Assembly: GCA_907165065.1 (NCBI GenBank)
Contig: OU015523.1
Span: 27,698,202-27,762,201, forward strand
DNA length: 64,000 bases
Source: Caprimulgus europaeus
Lineage: Eukaryota; Chordata; Aves; Caprimulgiformes; Caprimulgidae
Reading direction: 5' to 3'
Part shown: positions 35,098 to 48,300 of the stretch, piece by piece
How positions within the stretch are numbered: position 1 is the stretch's first letter
Layout: every line of letters starts with the position of its first letter
Notes under the pieces: model-generated
The model's database searches: none
What the model was told of the DNA's origin: nothing
The model's input: the letters and a program-made list of their open reading frames with translations, nothing else
Made by a program: the position numbers and the translations under genes

Positions 35098-36157
35098 GGT
35101 AAACCCTGGATTCTACCTTCCCAACTATTGCAGCTGGGCAATTTCATGAAAAATATGAAACAGAAAAAGAGAAGATGAGCTCTTCAGTCATAAAACCTGA
35201 ACTTCTGCCTGCAAAAAGGGGTCTAAGCCCCACTTCAAGGTCTATAGTGTGTATGCTGCATTCAGTGTTCACAGCAGCATTCATTCCAACATTCAAGAAC
35301 CAGGTCAGACTGCACCAGAAAACAAATTTCCTCTCTCCCCTGACCAGTGCCCTAACTATTGAATGAGAGGAATTACATTCCCTCTCCTTGACTCAATGCA
35401 TCTTGTAGCTTCCAGATTTTTATTTTTGATTAAACTGCAAGGGGCACTTTTTGTGTGAGCTGTGTGAACGGTCTCTATTGGCATTTATTGGTTGGGATGG
35501 AATAACGGTGACCAGACTGCAAGGGTAGAGCCAAGGAGGGACACACGTGTGCTGTGAAGATGGCGTGAGAGCTGCACAGCCGCTAACCCCTGCCCTGGAG
35601 GGCAGCAGTCCTGCTGGGCCCGCCAGAACTGCACTGGCCCAAGTATTAGTTTGTGTTGCTTGGTCCACACTCAGCAAGGCCGCGGCTGTGGTGTGCGGAT
35701 AAGGACACAGGGTTGTGCCTGCACCAGATAAACCAACCCTCTGAGGGACACTCCTTGCACCCGCTGGGGACGCGCCGGCAGGTCAGCACTCGGCCTCCCC
35801 GCTGCTGCTTTAACCGGGCCTGCGGGACAGGTTCCGTGTACTGGGCGAGCGCTCGCCCGCCGCGAACAGCACCGGCCCAACGACTAACGGCCGCGTCGAG
35901 ACGCGCCCCGCGCCCGCCACACACAGTGCGGGGTGGGGGGGATGGCGGTGGAGCCTCAGAACACACTCAATTATCGGGGCGCTCCGCCACCGCGGAGCGA
36001 CAACTCTCACCGCCGCCACCGGAGAACTAACGCCTGAGAGGGAACCAACCTCCCCGGGTAAACCGCCCCGCATGCCCCCCCCAGAACGAACCAACCCCAC
36101 GCCCACAAGCAGTAGCCCGGCGACATTTTGTGCCCCGCCCCGCCCCGGCCGGCAGCC

Positions 36158-36169
36158 TGCGCATGCGCA
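36158..36169. promoter_or_regulatory. NRF1-type site
   Basis: TGCGCATGCGCA is an exact match to the NRF1 consensus YGCGCAYGCGCR. It lies 79 bp before the IFNAR1 ATG and 11 bp after a tandem GC box. A TTTCCGG (ETS core on the other strand) follows at about 36180. Confidence 0.6.
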
Positions 36170-36247
36170 GCCGCCCAAGTTTCCGGTGACGGTGTGGGCG
36201 CCGGTAGCCTTAGAAGGCGGCTGGACCGTGAAGCGGTGGCGGTTGGC

Positions 36248-36314
36248 ATGAGGCGCGCGGCTGTGGCGGCGTTGCTGCCCTGTCTCCTGGTCGCGCTGCC
36301 CCTGCGTTGCGCAG
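36248..36314 (+). CDS. IFNAR1: IFNAR1 exon 1: signal peptide
   Basis: Encodes [20 protein letters not shown], then CA plus one base. A classic signal peptide with a basic start and hydrophobic core. Donor gtgggc, phase 1, fits the acceptor at 45202. A gtgagc at 36324 is a possible second donor, but it would not keep the frame. Confidence 0.9.
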
Positions 36315-39300
36315 GTGGGCCCGGTGAGCGGGGAGGGCACGGCACGGCAGCGCACCTGGGCGGCGGCTTGGGGCTGGTGCGGTGCCCGCTCTCACGGGGG
36401 GAGTCGCGGCTTGTGCCGCCGCGGCCACTCCCGCTGCCGTCCTGCAGCGGCTGCCCCGTGCCCCAGCCTGCGGCGCTGGGAGGGGGACGTGGTCCCGCAG
36501 CGGGAATGCGAAGGCATCCGGGTCGTGGGTCTGGATAACGTGTGTCTGCGTGGGTGAGCGGGGCTGGGTTTCCGTCGAGTGCCTTGGGCTTTACTCTGCA
36601 GTCTTCATCTCGTCTGCGTCGGGCTTTCCTGCTGTCTCTGAATCCTAGAGGCTGGAGCTTAATTGTGGGGCAAACAGGTTTTTGAATTGTATTGATTTGC
36701 TTGAAAGGTGTCTCAGCCCAGCCTGACAGAGCCCCAAGTATGAGTAAGGAAGTAAGAGAAGTAAACCTGAAGGATGAGGATGTTATCTCGCAGGACAGTG
36801 GCATGTGCCTCTTACATCCTTGAGTGGTAGGAAACAACTATTGCACAAACCTTTTCCAAGAGGGAGGTATTGTGCAGCCCAGATGAGCTGTAAGGTACCT
36901 TCTGCATGTTTACAGGACCCAGCAACACGCAACAGAGACTGTATGGGCTAAGCTAGTTTGCATCAGGGAAGTGTTATAGCCGAGGGCATGCGTGCGGCTT
37001 CTGATGCCACCTAAACTCTTGAATTCTGTAGAAGATTGTATTGCTCTAGTTTGGCATGTCCAAAAGAAGACTAGAGAGAGGCTGTTCTCAGGGGTCTGTG
37101 CTTTGCATTCATGGTAGAATTCAGGCAGTGAAGCAGTTCTGGGACCTCTTCTCTTTCTTTGTTTTCTTTCAGCTGTTTGGTTTGTGGATAAATTCTTTGG
37201 GCATCAACCCCAAATTCCAGCCCCAAACTAGTACATGTGATGCATGCAGCTACTTCGATTAACCCACACATTATAGCAAATGGCTGATGTGTCTTATACT
37301 GCTTCTAGAGTTAGAAGTAATGGCTGTGCTACAGTGACCTTTTGCCTTCTGCCTTGTCAAAAACAGTAGTTTCTCACTGCTGCTCCTGTCTAAAAGCTCT
37401 TGCAGTAAAAGTTCTCCCTGGTTCTCTAGAGCACCTTTCTACTCACAGAACCAGTAGCAATTGGGTTGTTTTTGGTGTGTGCTTAGTTGTGTCTTTTTTT
37501 TTTTTTTTAGGATCACATACACCAGGCCTCCTTTCCTTTCTATGCTAAAAGGAAGTTAAATTGAAGTTTCCATTGGTTCTCCCATATGCTTGATGTGATA
37601 AGCAGAGAGCCAGTATTTACTCTTAACAGCATTTCTTCTTTGCTGTTTTCTGAGGGGATGTATTTCTGTTTTACTAAAACTACTTTCTTATGTTATTGAA
37701 TGGCTTTTATTATTCTGTAATCTTCATTATTTTCAACTATCACTTATTGAAAATAGAAATTTAAATAAATATTATAAATTATGTCTATGTGATAGTTTAA
37801 CACTTCTGTATTTATTTTAGTTTGTTAAAATTCGACAGGGGAAGGAAGATAGGCAGTTGTGCTGAAAGCTTTTCTGGTCTTTAATCCCATTTTTCCACAA
37901 TAATCTAATCTCTTATAATGTTGTCCTCATCATGCTTTAAGTGAAGAAACATGAATTAATTTTACTAATGACTAAAAGGCAGACATTTACAATAAACCAG
38001 AAAGAAGTTTTGATCTGTAGATATGACTTTGCATACCTAGTTTCTAGCTAAATCGCAAAATTTCTCTGCAAATTAAATGTTACTGAGTTTACTCCCTCAT
38101 TCATGGATTGCTGTTCATTGGGTTTTAAGAAATTAGTTTAGGGAAGCAAACACAAAACACTTACTGGAATTAGGGAGGATTATGTGAAAGGATGAATGGG
38201 TGGATCACCTATGTATGTCTGTAGTATTGAGAACAAATGTCATGTTAAATCAACCTGAATTTCTGCTATTCTAAAATAAAAGGCTGTGTGAATAGAGGAG
38301 TTCCAGTTGCATGTATTTTGGCTTAGTATTGCTTTTGAATCTATATGAATCTAATCTGTTAAGCATACTGGAAAAAAATAATGGAACATAATTTAAAATA
38401 AACTGCTCCAGTATGACTTTTCCCAGCTCTCATCAAAATTTCTTATAGTTTACTGTCAAGAAGGAAGGACGTATCAAGTGGGGACCTGCTTAATAATCTG
38501 TGTGTTTGAACAGTGTAAGCTTATTAAATCAGCATACAACTGAGTGGGAGGAGCTCACAATTGCTTTGAAAAGCTGGAGTAGAGTTGAGAAGTGTCCTGA
38601 CAAACTGGCGAAATGCTCCAGGAAAAAGTACAGTAGTATTGAAAAAGGATGTGTGCAGGGCTGTGTACATAGGCTAACAGGGGATGATAAAGGATGGTCT
38701 AAATATCAGTTCTATTGGGGAGGGAATCAACGTTACAGTGCCTTGTCATTTATGTGCAGCAGTTCAAGTGCTGTGCTGTAGAAAACCCCAAAAGTATTGG
38801 GGCACAGCAGTGCTAATTAGAATGAAAAGGTTAGGTGGCGTTTCTTGTAAGCTAGGCTTCCATGTGTTAATCTCACCTGGAGTATTGCGATTTTCTGAAG
38901 GATACTGTTTCAAGCAAGTTCAGCCATTTGGAGGGAATGCAAAAGAACAATAAAAGTCACCCAGAAAGCTAGAAAATTTGACTTAAAAGGAAAACTAAAA
39001 GAATTGTTGCTGCCATTCAGTTTTCTCTTTGTCATTAGTAGTGTTTAACATAGTTTTCAAATATGTAAAAGTCTGACGTATAGAATAATGTGCTTTAATA
39101 TCCATAAACAAAAAGTATGTGGGCTAAATGTGCTCAGAGGAGGCATAGGTTAGACTGTGGGTTTTACAGTCTGTAAATTCTTTGTTGTCCACAGACTATG
39201 AATGACAACGAAGCAGGCATCCTTGCTGTAAGGAAGCTTGGATCTGTTGTGCAAAGATCCAGACCTCCAAGAGAATCTACTAGGAAATCTAATTTGAGAG

Positions 39301-42300
39301 TTCTTTACTTTTGATTTACAGGAAGCTTTCCCTAATCTCTAATGGTTGATAAGGATAGTGAAATATTTCAGGAGTCTAGAGGCCTGTAAAAATAGATGAT
39401 GCAGTAGTGGAAATCTCAGGACTTCTCTATGCAAACAGCAGATGATGTATGTAAAATTGGCCACCTTCTTTCTCCAATGTGACATATAGGTGATCTTGCA
39501 AGGTTTGTTGCAGCACAGTTTCTGTGCTTCCAATATGTGACTGGATGGTTAGGAAATGTTAAAATGCAAAATGGTGATCATTAACTTTTAACAAACTTCA
39601 ACCAAAGGCATTCCTCAGAGTATAAAATTATAGTTGGCTTTCTGATTATATCCCTCTTTTTGCCTGCAACAGAAGATGGAGTGGACAAATGAAAGAGCAT
39701 AATTGTGACCTGGAACCTTCAATAAATAGGTATTTGAATTTGGATAAGAAATTTTATTTCCTGGTGAAAATAGTTTAAATTATCAGGATTGTCTGTCAGG
39801 ACTGGGAGATCCTTCTGAAGCAGTAATCTGGTTTTCTGACCAGGAGGAAAGTACCTAATCAAGTCAAGATAAATCTACAAAGCCTGTTGTGGTTTTTTGG
39901 GGGAGGTTTTTTCTGCTGTTATGTTTTATACCAGATGAAGCCCAAAGGCCATCTAGTCCAGTGTTCATCTGCAGCAGCAGTTGGTAGTGGAGTGGGAAAG
40001 AATAAAAAAGCAAGTATGTATCGTTGTAGCAATCTATAGCATGGGGACTTTGTTTGACACTGATTTCATAAACCAGGTAAGAGTTGAGTGTTCAGAGTCC
40101 TAGGGGAAGGAATTCCACAGAGGACTAAGTGAAGCCGCAGTTTCCTTGGTTTGCTTAGAGCAGAGCGGTGCTTGTTTTGTTGCTTCCGGCTTTGTGTTAA
40201 AAAGACAGCAACAATCTCTTGCTGTTTGCATTCCCCAGGCTGCTCATTAGATGTCTGCAGGTCTGTCATATCCTGCCCTGTCTCCTTTTCAGGCTGAAGA
40301 CTCATAGTCTGATTCCTCCCAGGACAGAGCTGGTCCATACCTTGGATTGTCCTTGTCACCCTTCTCTGCCTTGTTCTGTTCTGCTGTCTGCTTATGAGAG
40401 TGGGCACTCTAGAGCTGCACACGGTGTTAAAGATTCAAGTCTATAATGAATTTATGTAATGACATTAAGCTTTCTATTTTACTCCCTTAATTCCATATCA
40501 AATTTCTAATTTTTTCTCTTTTTGTCTGTTGCTGAGCACTGACTACAAGGGCTCACATTTGTGCATTGTTGTTGAGCATAACACTGAACAACTTTCTGAA
40601 AATTCCCTTAAAACTATAGAGTCTTCCCCTATTAAATGGTACAAGTTACTTTAAACTCTGTAGTGTATTTTGAGTTAATTTTGCAGGGGCTGCCTCTGAA
40701 TAGCATGTTTCTGTTTATTAAAGTTCTGTGAAGGCTATCACGTGCTGCTGAAAACAGACCTTAGTGCCTAGTTCTGGCAGTTTGTAAGGAGTGTTAAAAA
40801 AGGGTTAATGTCAAGATGGAGTCCAACCTTGTGCAAACTTGCATGAGGAAGCTCTTGGAGAAAGAGGCAGTCAAATCTGAGACTTGTGACTGTCATCTTT
40901 TGGGCCTTTAACCAAAACTATTTTGGAATAAATCTCTTCTAATTCACTGTGTGTCCTCTTAGGTCAGGAGTGGAATACTCTGTCTTCTTCCAAATGTCAG
41001 AATTCAGAGCTGTATTTTTACAATATTGTTTTTATCCAGAGGGAGGATACAATTATTTGTTGTGGTATTTATCAGGTTTAGAAAAAACTAGCCTAGCTTA
41101 AAACATTAGTTGGATGTCTTACATCAGCATGTTTTCTGTAACTTGGGGAGAAAGTGTATCTGTTTAGAATACGAATCTTGAAATGATTTTGCTTCTGCTT
41201 CCAGACTTCCTTTTTCCTATCTGACCACAAATAGAAAAGATCTAATAAGAATTATTGGAAAGCTTCATGCTATGTATAAGATAAGGATTTGAAAATATGG
41301 GAAAGATACTCTGGGAGTGCAATGTATGTTTGATTTTTATACCCAAAGGAAACAAAATCATAGTCTTAACAGACAGTAGCATTGTTTATTGGCGTTGCAG
41401 CTCTGTTGGTGCAGTGTGGTTCTGAGAGAATATTATTTTATTTAATGCTATGTATGACTGACTTCAACGTTCTGTGTTGTTTAGGGTAAAGAATCTACCT
41501 TGGGAATCTCCTGTAGGAAAGACTTGTGTTTAGTACTGCCATGGCAGGTTTTTAAGCCTGGTATGTGTGCTGCTAAAGAATTGAGAAAACTGTATCTTGC
41601 TTGTTACCTGCTTTAGGAGGCTATTCAAATGTCAGCAGGTGAATTGCATTCCAAAAATTTGGTTTGAAACTGGTTTTCTATCAAACTGTTTATTAAGATC
41701 TTTTACAAATAAGTATTTAAACTGAGATCGAGGATATGAATGATATTTTTTTAAGTCTCTGCAGATCCATGAATACAGTGAAAAGCATATTCTGGCTTTA
41801 AACCTGTTAATGTTTCTTTAGAAATGAAATTGAAAGTGTTCTGCTGTATCCCAACACTTAAATAATCCTCCACTAGGTCATAAAGCAATGGATTTAACCA
41901 AGCAAGATTGTACCATTCAATCTATCAATTACCATAGGTGGTGGCAACATTCTTCAAAGTGGGTTTTTTTTTTTGTGTGGTTTTTTTTGGTGGCTCTGAC
42001 AGGCTTATATATTCTAAGGTAATAGCAGATTAATGTGCTTTTTGTTTCTTTACATTATTATTATTAAAATCTAGTAGAACTTTTTTGTTCCTGACTTTTT
42101 AATTTAATTTTTAATAAAGTTAAAATAATTTTTTCCTCTGAAGTGAATATTTTCTTTGTGAAGGGATATAAATATTCAAAATTGCTATTATTTGCTAAAG
42201 TCTGAAATAGCTGCCTTTGTTATTGTAAGCCTTTTGGCCAAACTGTAGCCGTCTGTTGGATAAATATCTGAAAAATAAAGAGTTATTTCCTTTGCTTTCT

Positions 42301-45300
42301 TATTTTCTGATGATCAAATGTAGTTTGGCGTTCTCTGGGCTTATCTTAGTCTGTCAGCTTAGAAGAGTAACGTATTCATTCATTGTGGAAATAAATTCTA
42401 TAGTGGGATCCCTGAGGTTTTATTGAATTATTTTCCTTTCAAGTTTTGTGCTTTCAGGAGTTATTTCCAGAAGTCATTAGTCTGTGGAAACTGCTTGAAC
42501 TCCATTCACCAAAAGGATTTTGCAGACTTCAGTTTATAAATTGCTTTTCCATGCTCATTTCCTCTTTATAAAGGGAGCTTGGTCATCATATAAAATATGA
42601 AATAGTTTTTGCAATGAAGAACAACTCTAAAATCAAATTCAGGTTAAGCCAGCAGATGTGCAAGCAGACTTTGGTTGCCCAGGTGAAATTGGATGTATTT
42701 GTTCTGATTTCTTCCTAATATAATCAAATATTAGACTGACATCAAAAGGCAATTTTAAACAGCTGGTCACTAACAGAGTGGTTTTTAGTTGTAGCCACTG
42801 GGAAGTGATTAATAGGGTAACACACAACTGGTTAAAATAGAAAGTCAAGTCAGAGTGGTGTGTGGTGGTTTGTTGGGTGGTTTTTTTTTTCAATCATTTT
42901 GCTGATTTTTTTTTTTCCTCCCAATGTCTTATAATTTGAAAGCACATTCTTAGTCAGAAAGAATTGTGCATAGCCTGGGTTGTCAAAGATACCCAGTGTA
43001 GGATACCAGACAGAAGGACTTAGATGAAGTTTAAGCTCTGTAAATCTGGATATGACTGTTTAGTTGGTGGTTTTGGTGTAATTTTAGTGGCTTCTGCCTG
43101 AGGTTTCCTCATTTCATGCATATTCCCTGTGCCATCATGCTGTTTCCTTTACTCTATAAGCCACAGTCTGGTTTAGTTTCTAGTACTAGAAAACTTTCAG
43201 ACCAGACTTTCAGCCTTTGTCACCTCACTGCTTGGAATAAGTGCCACAGACTGATGTGAAATAATTCAAAGCAAAAAGTACCTTATAAATAGCCAGATAA
43301 ATTTCAGATTTCTTAGGTTTCAGAATAATTCCTTCTCCCACAGCATTGTTACACTCGTCTGTCCTCTGATAGCTGAATTGTGTACCAAATGGGACACCTA
43401 GGATTCTGCATATATCAAAGTTAGTGGTAAAAAAGTCTTCTTTAGGAAGTGAAATATGAGGTAATTATGAGGCAGTTGGGTGATGTTTTAATAATTCTTT
43501 TTTATAGGTGGAAAATAAAGAGGAAGAGAGCACTATCCTGCATATGATTCTGTATGCATGGTTCTCTCCTATTGGCAATCTGTCTGTTAAGCCTTCTCTT
43601 CTCATGGTCTGGTCCTTCCCTTGATGTTACGGTGTGGTTTGACCCACAGTGGGACCATGCAGTCCTGCACTCACTCCCCCAACCCGGTGAGATGGGATGG
43701 GAGAGACAACAAAGGGGGCACGGGATTAGGAATGAAGGACAGGGATGGCTCACTGACCAGTTATGGTCGTGAACAAAACAGACTCAAACTTAGGGAAGAA
43801 AAATCAATTTAATTTGTTGCAAATTATCTAATTAGACATAACAACCACACCTTACAACACCTTCTCCCACCCCTCTCTTCTTCCTGGGCTCAAATCACTT
43901 TGCTTCCGATGTCTCTACCTTCTCCCCCACAGTGGCACAGGGGGCAGGGAATGGGGGTTGCAGTCAGTTCACCTCTGCTGCTCTTCCCAGCATGGAAGTC
44001 CAGGAACAAGATGTTCCAGAGTGAGCTTCCCATGGAGTCACAGACCTCTTTGGGCTCAGCTCCTGGCTCTGGCATGGGGTCATCTACGGGCTGCAGACTC
44101 ACCTCCCACTCTGCGGGTCCATCCCCACTCTGGCAGCGAGTGACTTTCAGGGTCACAATTTCAGTCACACTTGCCCTCAGGCTCAGCCTCTCTGCTCCAG
44201 CGTGGAGTCCTCCATGGCCTACACGTGGGTCTCTGCTCTGCTGTTGAATCTCCGCGGGCTGTAGGGGACTTTGTCTGCTCCTACTGCATTCGGTTGAACT
44301 GGGTGTGGGTCTCTGTTTTGCCCTCTGGCAATGAAGCTCTCTCTGTCTGTCCATGCTTTGCTTAGGGCCAGTGGTCATCTTTTGTTAGGTCAGCAGTCTC
44401 TCCTCCAGGTACCACACCTACTTCTTTTCTGGACAGTCCTTCCCCTCACAAATAAGGATTCACAGAGGCGCTTCTCTAGTGCCTGGGCTGGGGGTCTCCG
44501 CCTTGGAGCCAGGGGAGCTTTTTGCTCTCACAAGGTGGCCCTTCCCCCACTGCCAAAAAAACCCCAAACCTAACACATGTGGGCGTTCTTATGTGTGTCC
44601 TGAGACTTAGCCCTTTCCCTCCTTAAGCCCTTTTATGCGCTGCTCTTTGTGTAAAGGAAAACACAGGATTAGCATGAGCAAGATACAGGATCCTGCTGTG
44701 TGGTGAAGCCTCACTGAAAGGGGATTGACGTTGTGGCAGTAACACCTGACATAAAACAGGGCTGCTATGCTCAGTCTGTTCTGCAACTGGGAAGTGAGAG
44801 CACTAGGCCAATCCCTAGCACTTTGCAGCCGAGATCCAGGTGTTGGATCCAACCAGTAAAATGCTGGTTTAAATGCATTCAGACTGCTTATAATCAATCC
44901 ACAACATGAACACAGGCCTTTACTGTTGCAACTGCATGCTCCTTTTTTCCAAAGGGTGTGGGGAGAAAGGCTTTAAGCACAGAGGAAAGCGCTACACAGC
45001 CAAACAGGAAAAGGAGCTACCTTGTGCACAGCTCCTGGGCTATGTGTTGAAGTGTCGTTTGAGTAGCATGGGATTTTCGGAATGTTTGTTGTTATTTCAT
45101 TTCACTAGAACTCTCTACTTCTTTTTTAATAAACATAAGTTATTCTTGTGTACAAATTATTTATCCCAGTCTTTATATACCTTTATGTTACTTTCTTGCA
45201 GGCCAAACTAGTCTGAAGAGTCCGCAGGATATTCAGGTCTATGTTGTAAATACAAATTTCACTCTAAGGTGGAACTACACTGGGAATGATACCAATGTGA

Positions 45301-48300
45301 CATTTTCAGCAGAATACCGGTGGTAAGTGATAACTTCATTCTGAGTCAGAAATGTCTCACACTTCTTCGTGTAGAAGAGCGTATTAATTAATTGCTATGC
45401 TTCTTGACACTGCCATGTGAAACTTCTAGAGGCTTTTTGAAATCCAAAAAGTAGAGGCCAGGAAAATTAAGTCTTGAGGTGGAATCCTAGTATTGTCCTT
45501 CATTTGTCTAATTCATATGTAAAATGAGATTGTTCACTGATAGCGACATGTTATAAATGCAGAACACACTTGGTAGTAATGCTTAATACTAGAGTGGTTC
45601 TTTGAGAAGATTAACTGGTACACTTAGAAATGTAGTATTTAGATTTATTTATTCTCTATTTGTTGGGGTTTTAAAATTAAGCTACATTGTGTCCACACAC
45701 AGATGTAGCTTTTGAATAATTAGTCAGTGTTTATGAATCCAGATTTCTTATCTGCAAATTTTAATCACCAGGTGAAGGAATTTAATTTGTGTCCTTAAAC
45801 ATTGGTTTGGTTTTCTTCAATTGTTTCATTTATCAATATTTATGCATGCGTATACATTTGGCATTTTGTGGCACTTGCCTGACAAATAAATATTAAAAAA
45901 TACTGTAAAATAAAATCAATTAAGAAGTTCTTGACTTTAGGATTTCCTAGTGTATGATTTTTGGATTAAAAAAAAAATAGCTCACCTTCTTCCATGTGTA
46001 GATGAGAAACAGCTGCTTCAAAAATAATTTTATTTTAAAAACTTAATACTGGTCTGAAATATAAGATAGGAGTTGAGGATAGCCAATTACTATTTCAAAT
46101 CTCCATGTCTTTGATCAGGGCATTTTTAATCTCTATATGAAATGTCTTTCTTAATGTGTGGATGTCCGTTACTTCACAAAAAAAAAAAGCTTCTGTAAAG
46201 CTAATTATTCCAACACTTAATGCTGAACTCCAGTTTTCTCATTTGTGTTTTTCTTTTCCCTTAATCTTCATTCCTTGCTAATGTTAGAATTAGGTTTTTC
46301 TGTTGCCTTTATGCTCTTTTAAACACTCTCTGCCATCAAGACTTTTAGATTTCTTACAATGAACTATAAAATCATTGCCAGACTAGGATTGTGTACTAAG
46401 GATATGATTCTTGATTTTGACATTTCTTTGATGCTCTTTTCTGACACTGTATGTTTACATGATGAATAAAGCAAACTGGTATCAGACTTTGCAGACTGAT
46501 AATTTAACCTTTGGTAATAAGGTTAAACTAGTAAATTAATAGATTAAATTAATGAGTTAAATGGTAATATGAATTCAAGGGTAACTAAGTAGATTACACC
46601 GGTGCTGGTGATAAAACAGCATTAAATGGTATGGCATTATTAGCATTAAGGAAAAAGAATCTCAAGATTTAAATTGTGTATTGGTTTCATTTTTGAGGAC
46701 TTTTCTTTCTTACAGGTTTGAAGATTTTGGGGCAGGTGAAACAGAATGGAAGGAGTTGCTGGGGTGTCAGAATGTTACTGGCACAGAATGTGACTTCTCC
46801 TCAGCAATAACTGAATACTATGATACGCATCATGTGCGTGTAAGGGCTGAGAGAACGGGAGAAGTGTCTCCATGGTCTAACGTTTTTGAAATGATTCCAT
46901 ATTTCATAGGTAAGAGCTCCTATGTACTGTAACAGTCTTAGTTAAATGTCCTTCAGCACCTTATTCTGGAAATATGTGTGTGGTTTCCATTGCTCATAAC
47001 AATGTGAACTAGTGGTTTTTTCAGCTTTAACATAATAAAAGGGATTTGCAGGTCGTGGAACGTTATGGTTCTCTCCTTTCTGGAAAGGGGGAAGTATTCT
47101 AAGTGATGCTGTTTTTCTGACAGAAATTTCTGTCACTCTGTATTTTTCCTAGATTTCAGAAAAATCCTTTTTGACAATGGACTTTCCTGGAAGTTTTCTT
47201 CTGACCTTGTGACTTTTCAGGAGTTATAATACTGTATGGTACTGCAGCTTTCCCTTGATGTTGGATTGATTTTTTTGAGCTAGGTTTCTTCCCTTGTATA
47301 TTTTAGAATAACTTATACTGATTTTCACTGCAGATTCTGGAAAACATTCGCTAGTAATATTGTATTTTAACTCCAGTGCTTTTAGAACCAGGTAACAGTG
47401 GTTGTTTGTTAGGTTAGATTTCTATTACATACTGCCTGAGATTCATGAAAACTAAGACCCTATAGACAATTACTGCAGTCTTTTTACTGCCTCAAAATAA
47501 TTAAAAATAAGATACTCTAATTTTATTAATGTAAATTACTCTTTTGGCATTTTTTCTTTAAATAGTTATGATTTACTTTTTTAATATTTGCAGCTCAGAT
47601 TGGTCCCCCAGGAATAGAGTTGCAGTCCACAAATGGGATCATAAAAATTAAGGTTTCTCCTCCAGAAGGAAATCAGGTCCGAAAAATGTGGATAGCTCAT
47701 CTACGTTTTAAATATAATCTAGTTATCTGGGAAAACTCATCAAATGCAGAGGTATTATCACTTTTTTCTTATCTTTTATTTTTTTAACCTTAAAGTAACT
47801 GTCAGAGATGTACTTTAATTGCTTAATGCTCTAAAATGAAATTATTTAATTATGTAACTGTGTGTAATGATTGCTGTGCAGTTTAAAAGTTTGGAGGGGG
47901 TGTTTTCTTGGGGTTTTTTGGTTTTGTTTTTACTAGAGGATTGTATTAAATATTTTGTGATAAGAGTTTTGTATTTCTGTTAAATAATGCTGGAGCCACT
48001 TTCCAATACATAGGGAAGCAGGTGAAACCATTGCACATGCATTAGAGCAGGAGCCACCCTCAGCCAGCAGGAACAGGGAGGGGAAAGAGTTCAAGGCAGT
48101 GGGAAGAATCATTTTCAGTAAGGCTTAGATATAGTGGAGGGGAGAGGTAAGAGGCTAGCTTGATCTTCCAGAGACCACACAGCTTGACTGCAGCTGTCAG
48201 TACAGCACACTGTCCTGTGTCATTAACCGAGTTCTTCGGTTTTATACTCTAGGTTGGGGTTTTCTAGGGATTCTTTTGAGGTTTTGTAGTTGTGAACTAG

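Larger units (their letters stand above)
25110..35600. other. Intergenic region between IL10RB and IFNAR1
   Basis: About 10.5 kb with no gene I can support. It holds a CR1 copy (28345-28692), a 42-bp partial tandem duplication (29352-29413), an A-rich low-complexity run (31070-31140) and a solo LTR (34034-34844). Open frames here are short and unlike known proteins. A non-coding transcript cannot be excluded from sequence. Confidence 0.6.
35760..36545 (+). promoter_or_regulatory. CpG island and promoter of IFNAR1
   Basis: Dense CpG over exon 1 and about 0.5 kb upstream. It contains GC boxes (CCCCGCCCCGCCCC at 36133-36146) directly before an NRF1-type palindrome and an ETS-type core, with no TATA box. 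The layout implies TATA-less initiation near 36150-36240, but the start site itself is inferred. Confidence 0.8.
36315..45201 (+). other. IFNAR1 intron 1 (8.9 kb)
   Basis: Starts in the CpG island and is AT-rich after about 36700. It holds an ancient CR1 (39930-40440), a possible degraded CR1 (38840-39160), poly-T runs and an old LTR (43633-44577) about 0.6 kb before exon 2. No other gene or exon is seen. Confidence 0.6.

Noticed and set aside
35560-36240. Possible bidirectional promoter with a second gene on the - strand upstream of IFNAR1
   Set aside because: CpG islands allow this, but no - strand exon with a signal peptide, domain or splice sites could be found in the 11 kb gap.
36007-36837. 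A 276-codon open frame on the - strand over the IFNAR1 promoter
   Set aside because: The same CpG-island effect: low-complexity translation, no domain, no splice or promoter support of its own.
43890-44378. A 162-codon open frame on the - strand in IFNAR1 intron 1
   Set aside because: It lies within the old LTR; no domain is recognised.
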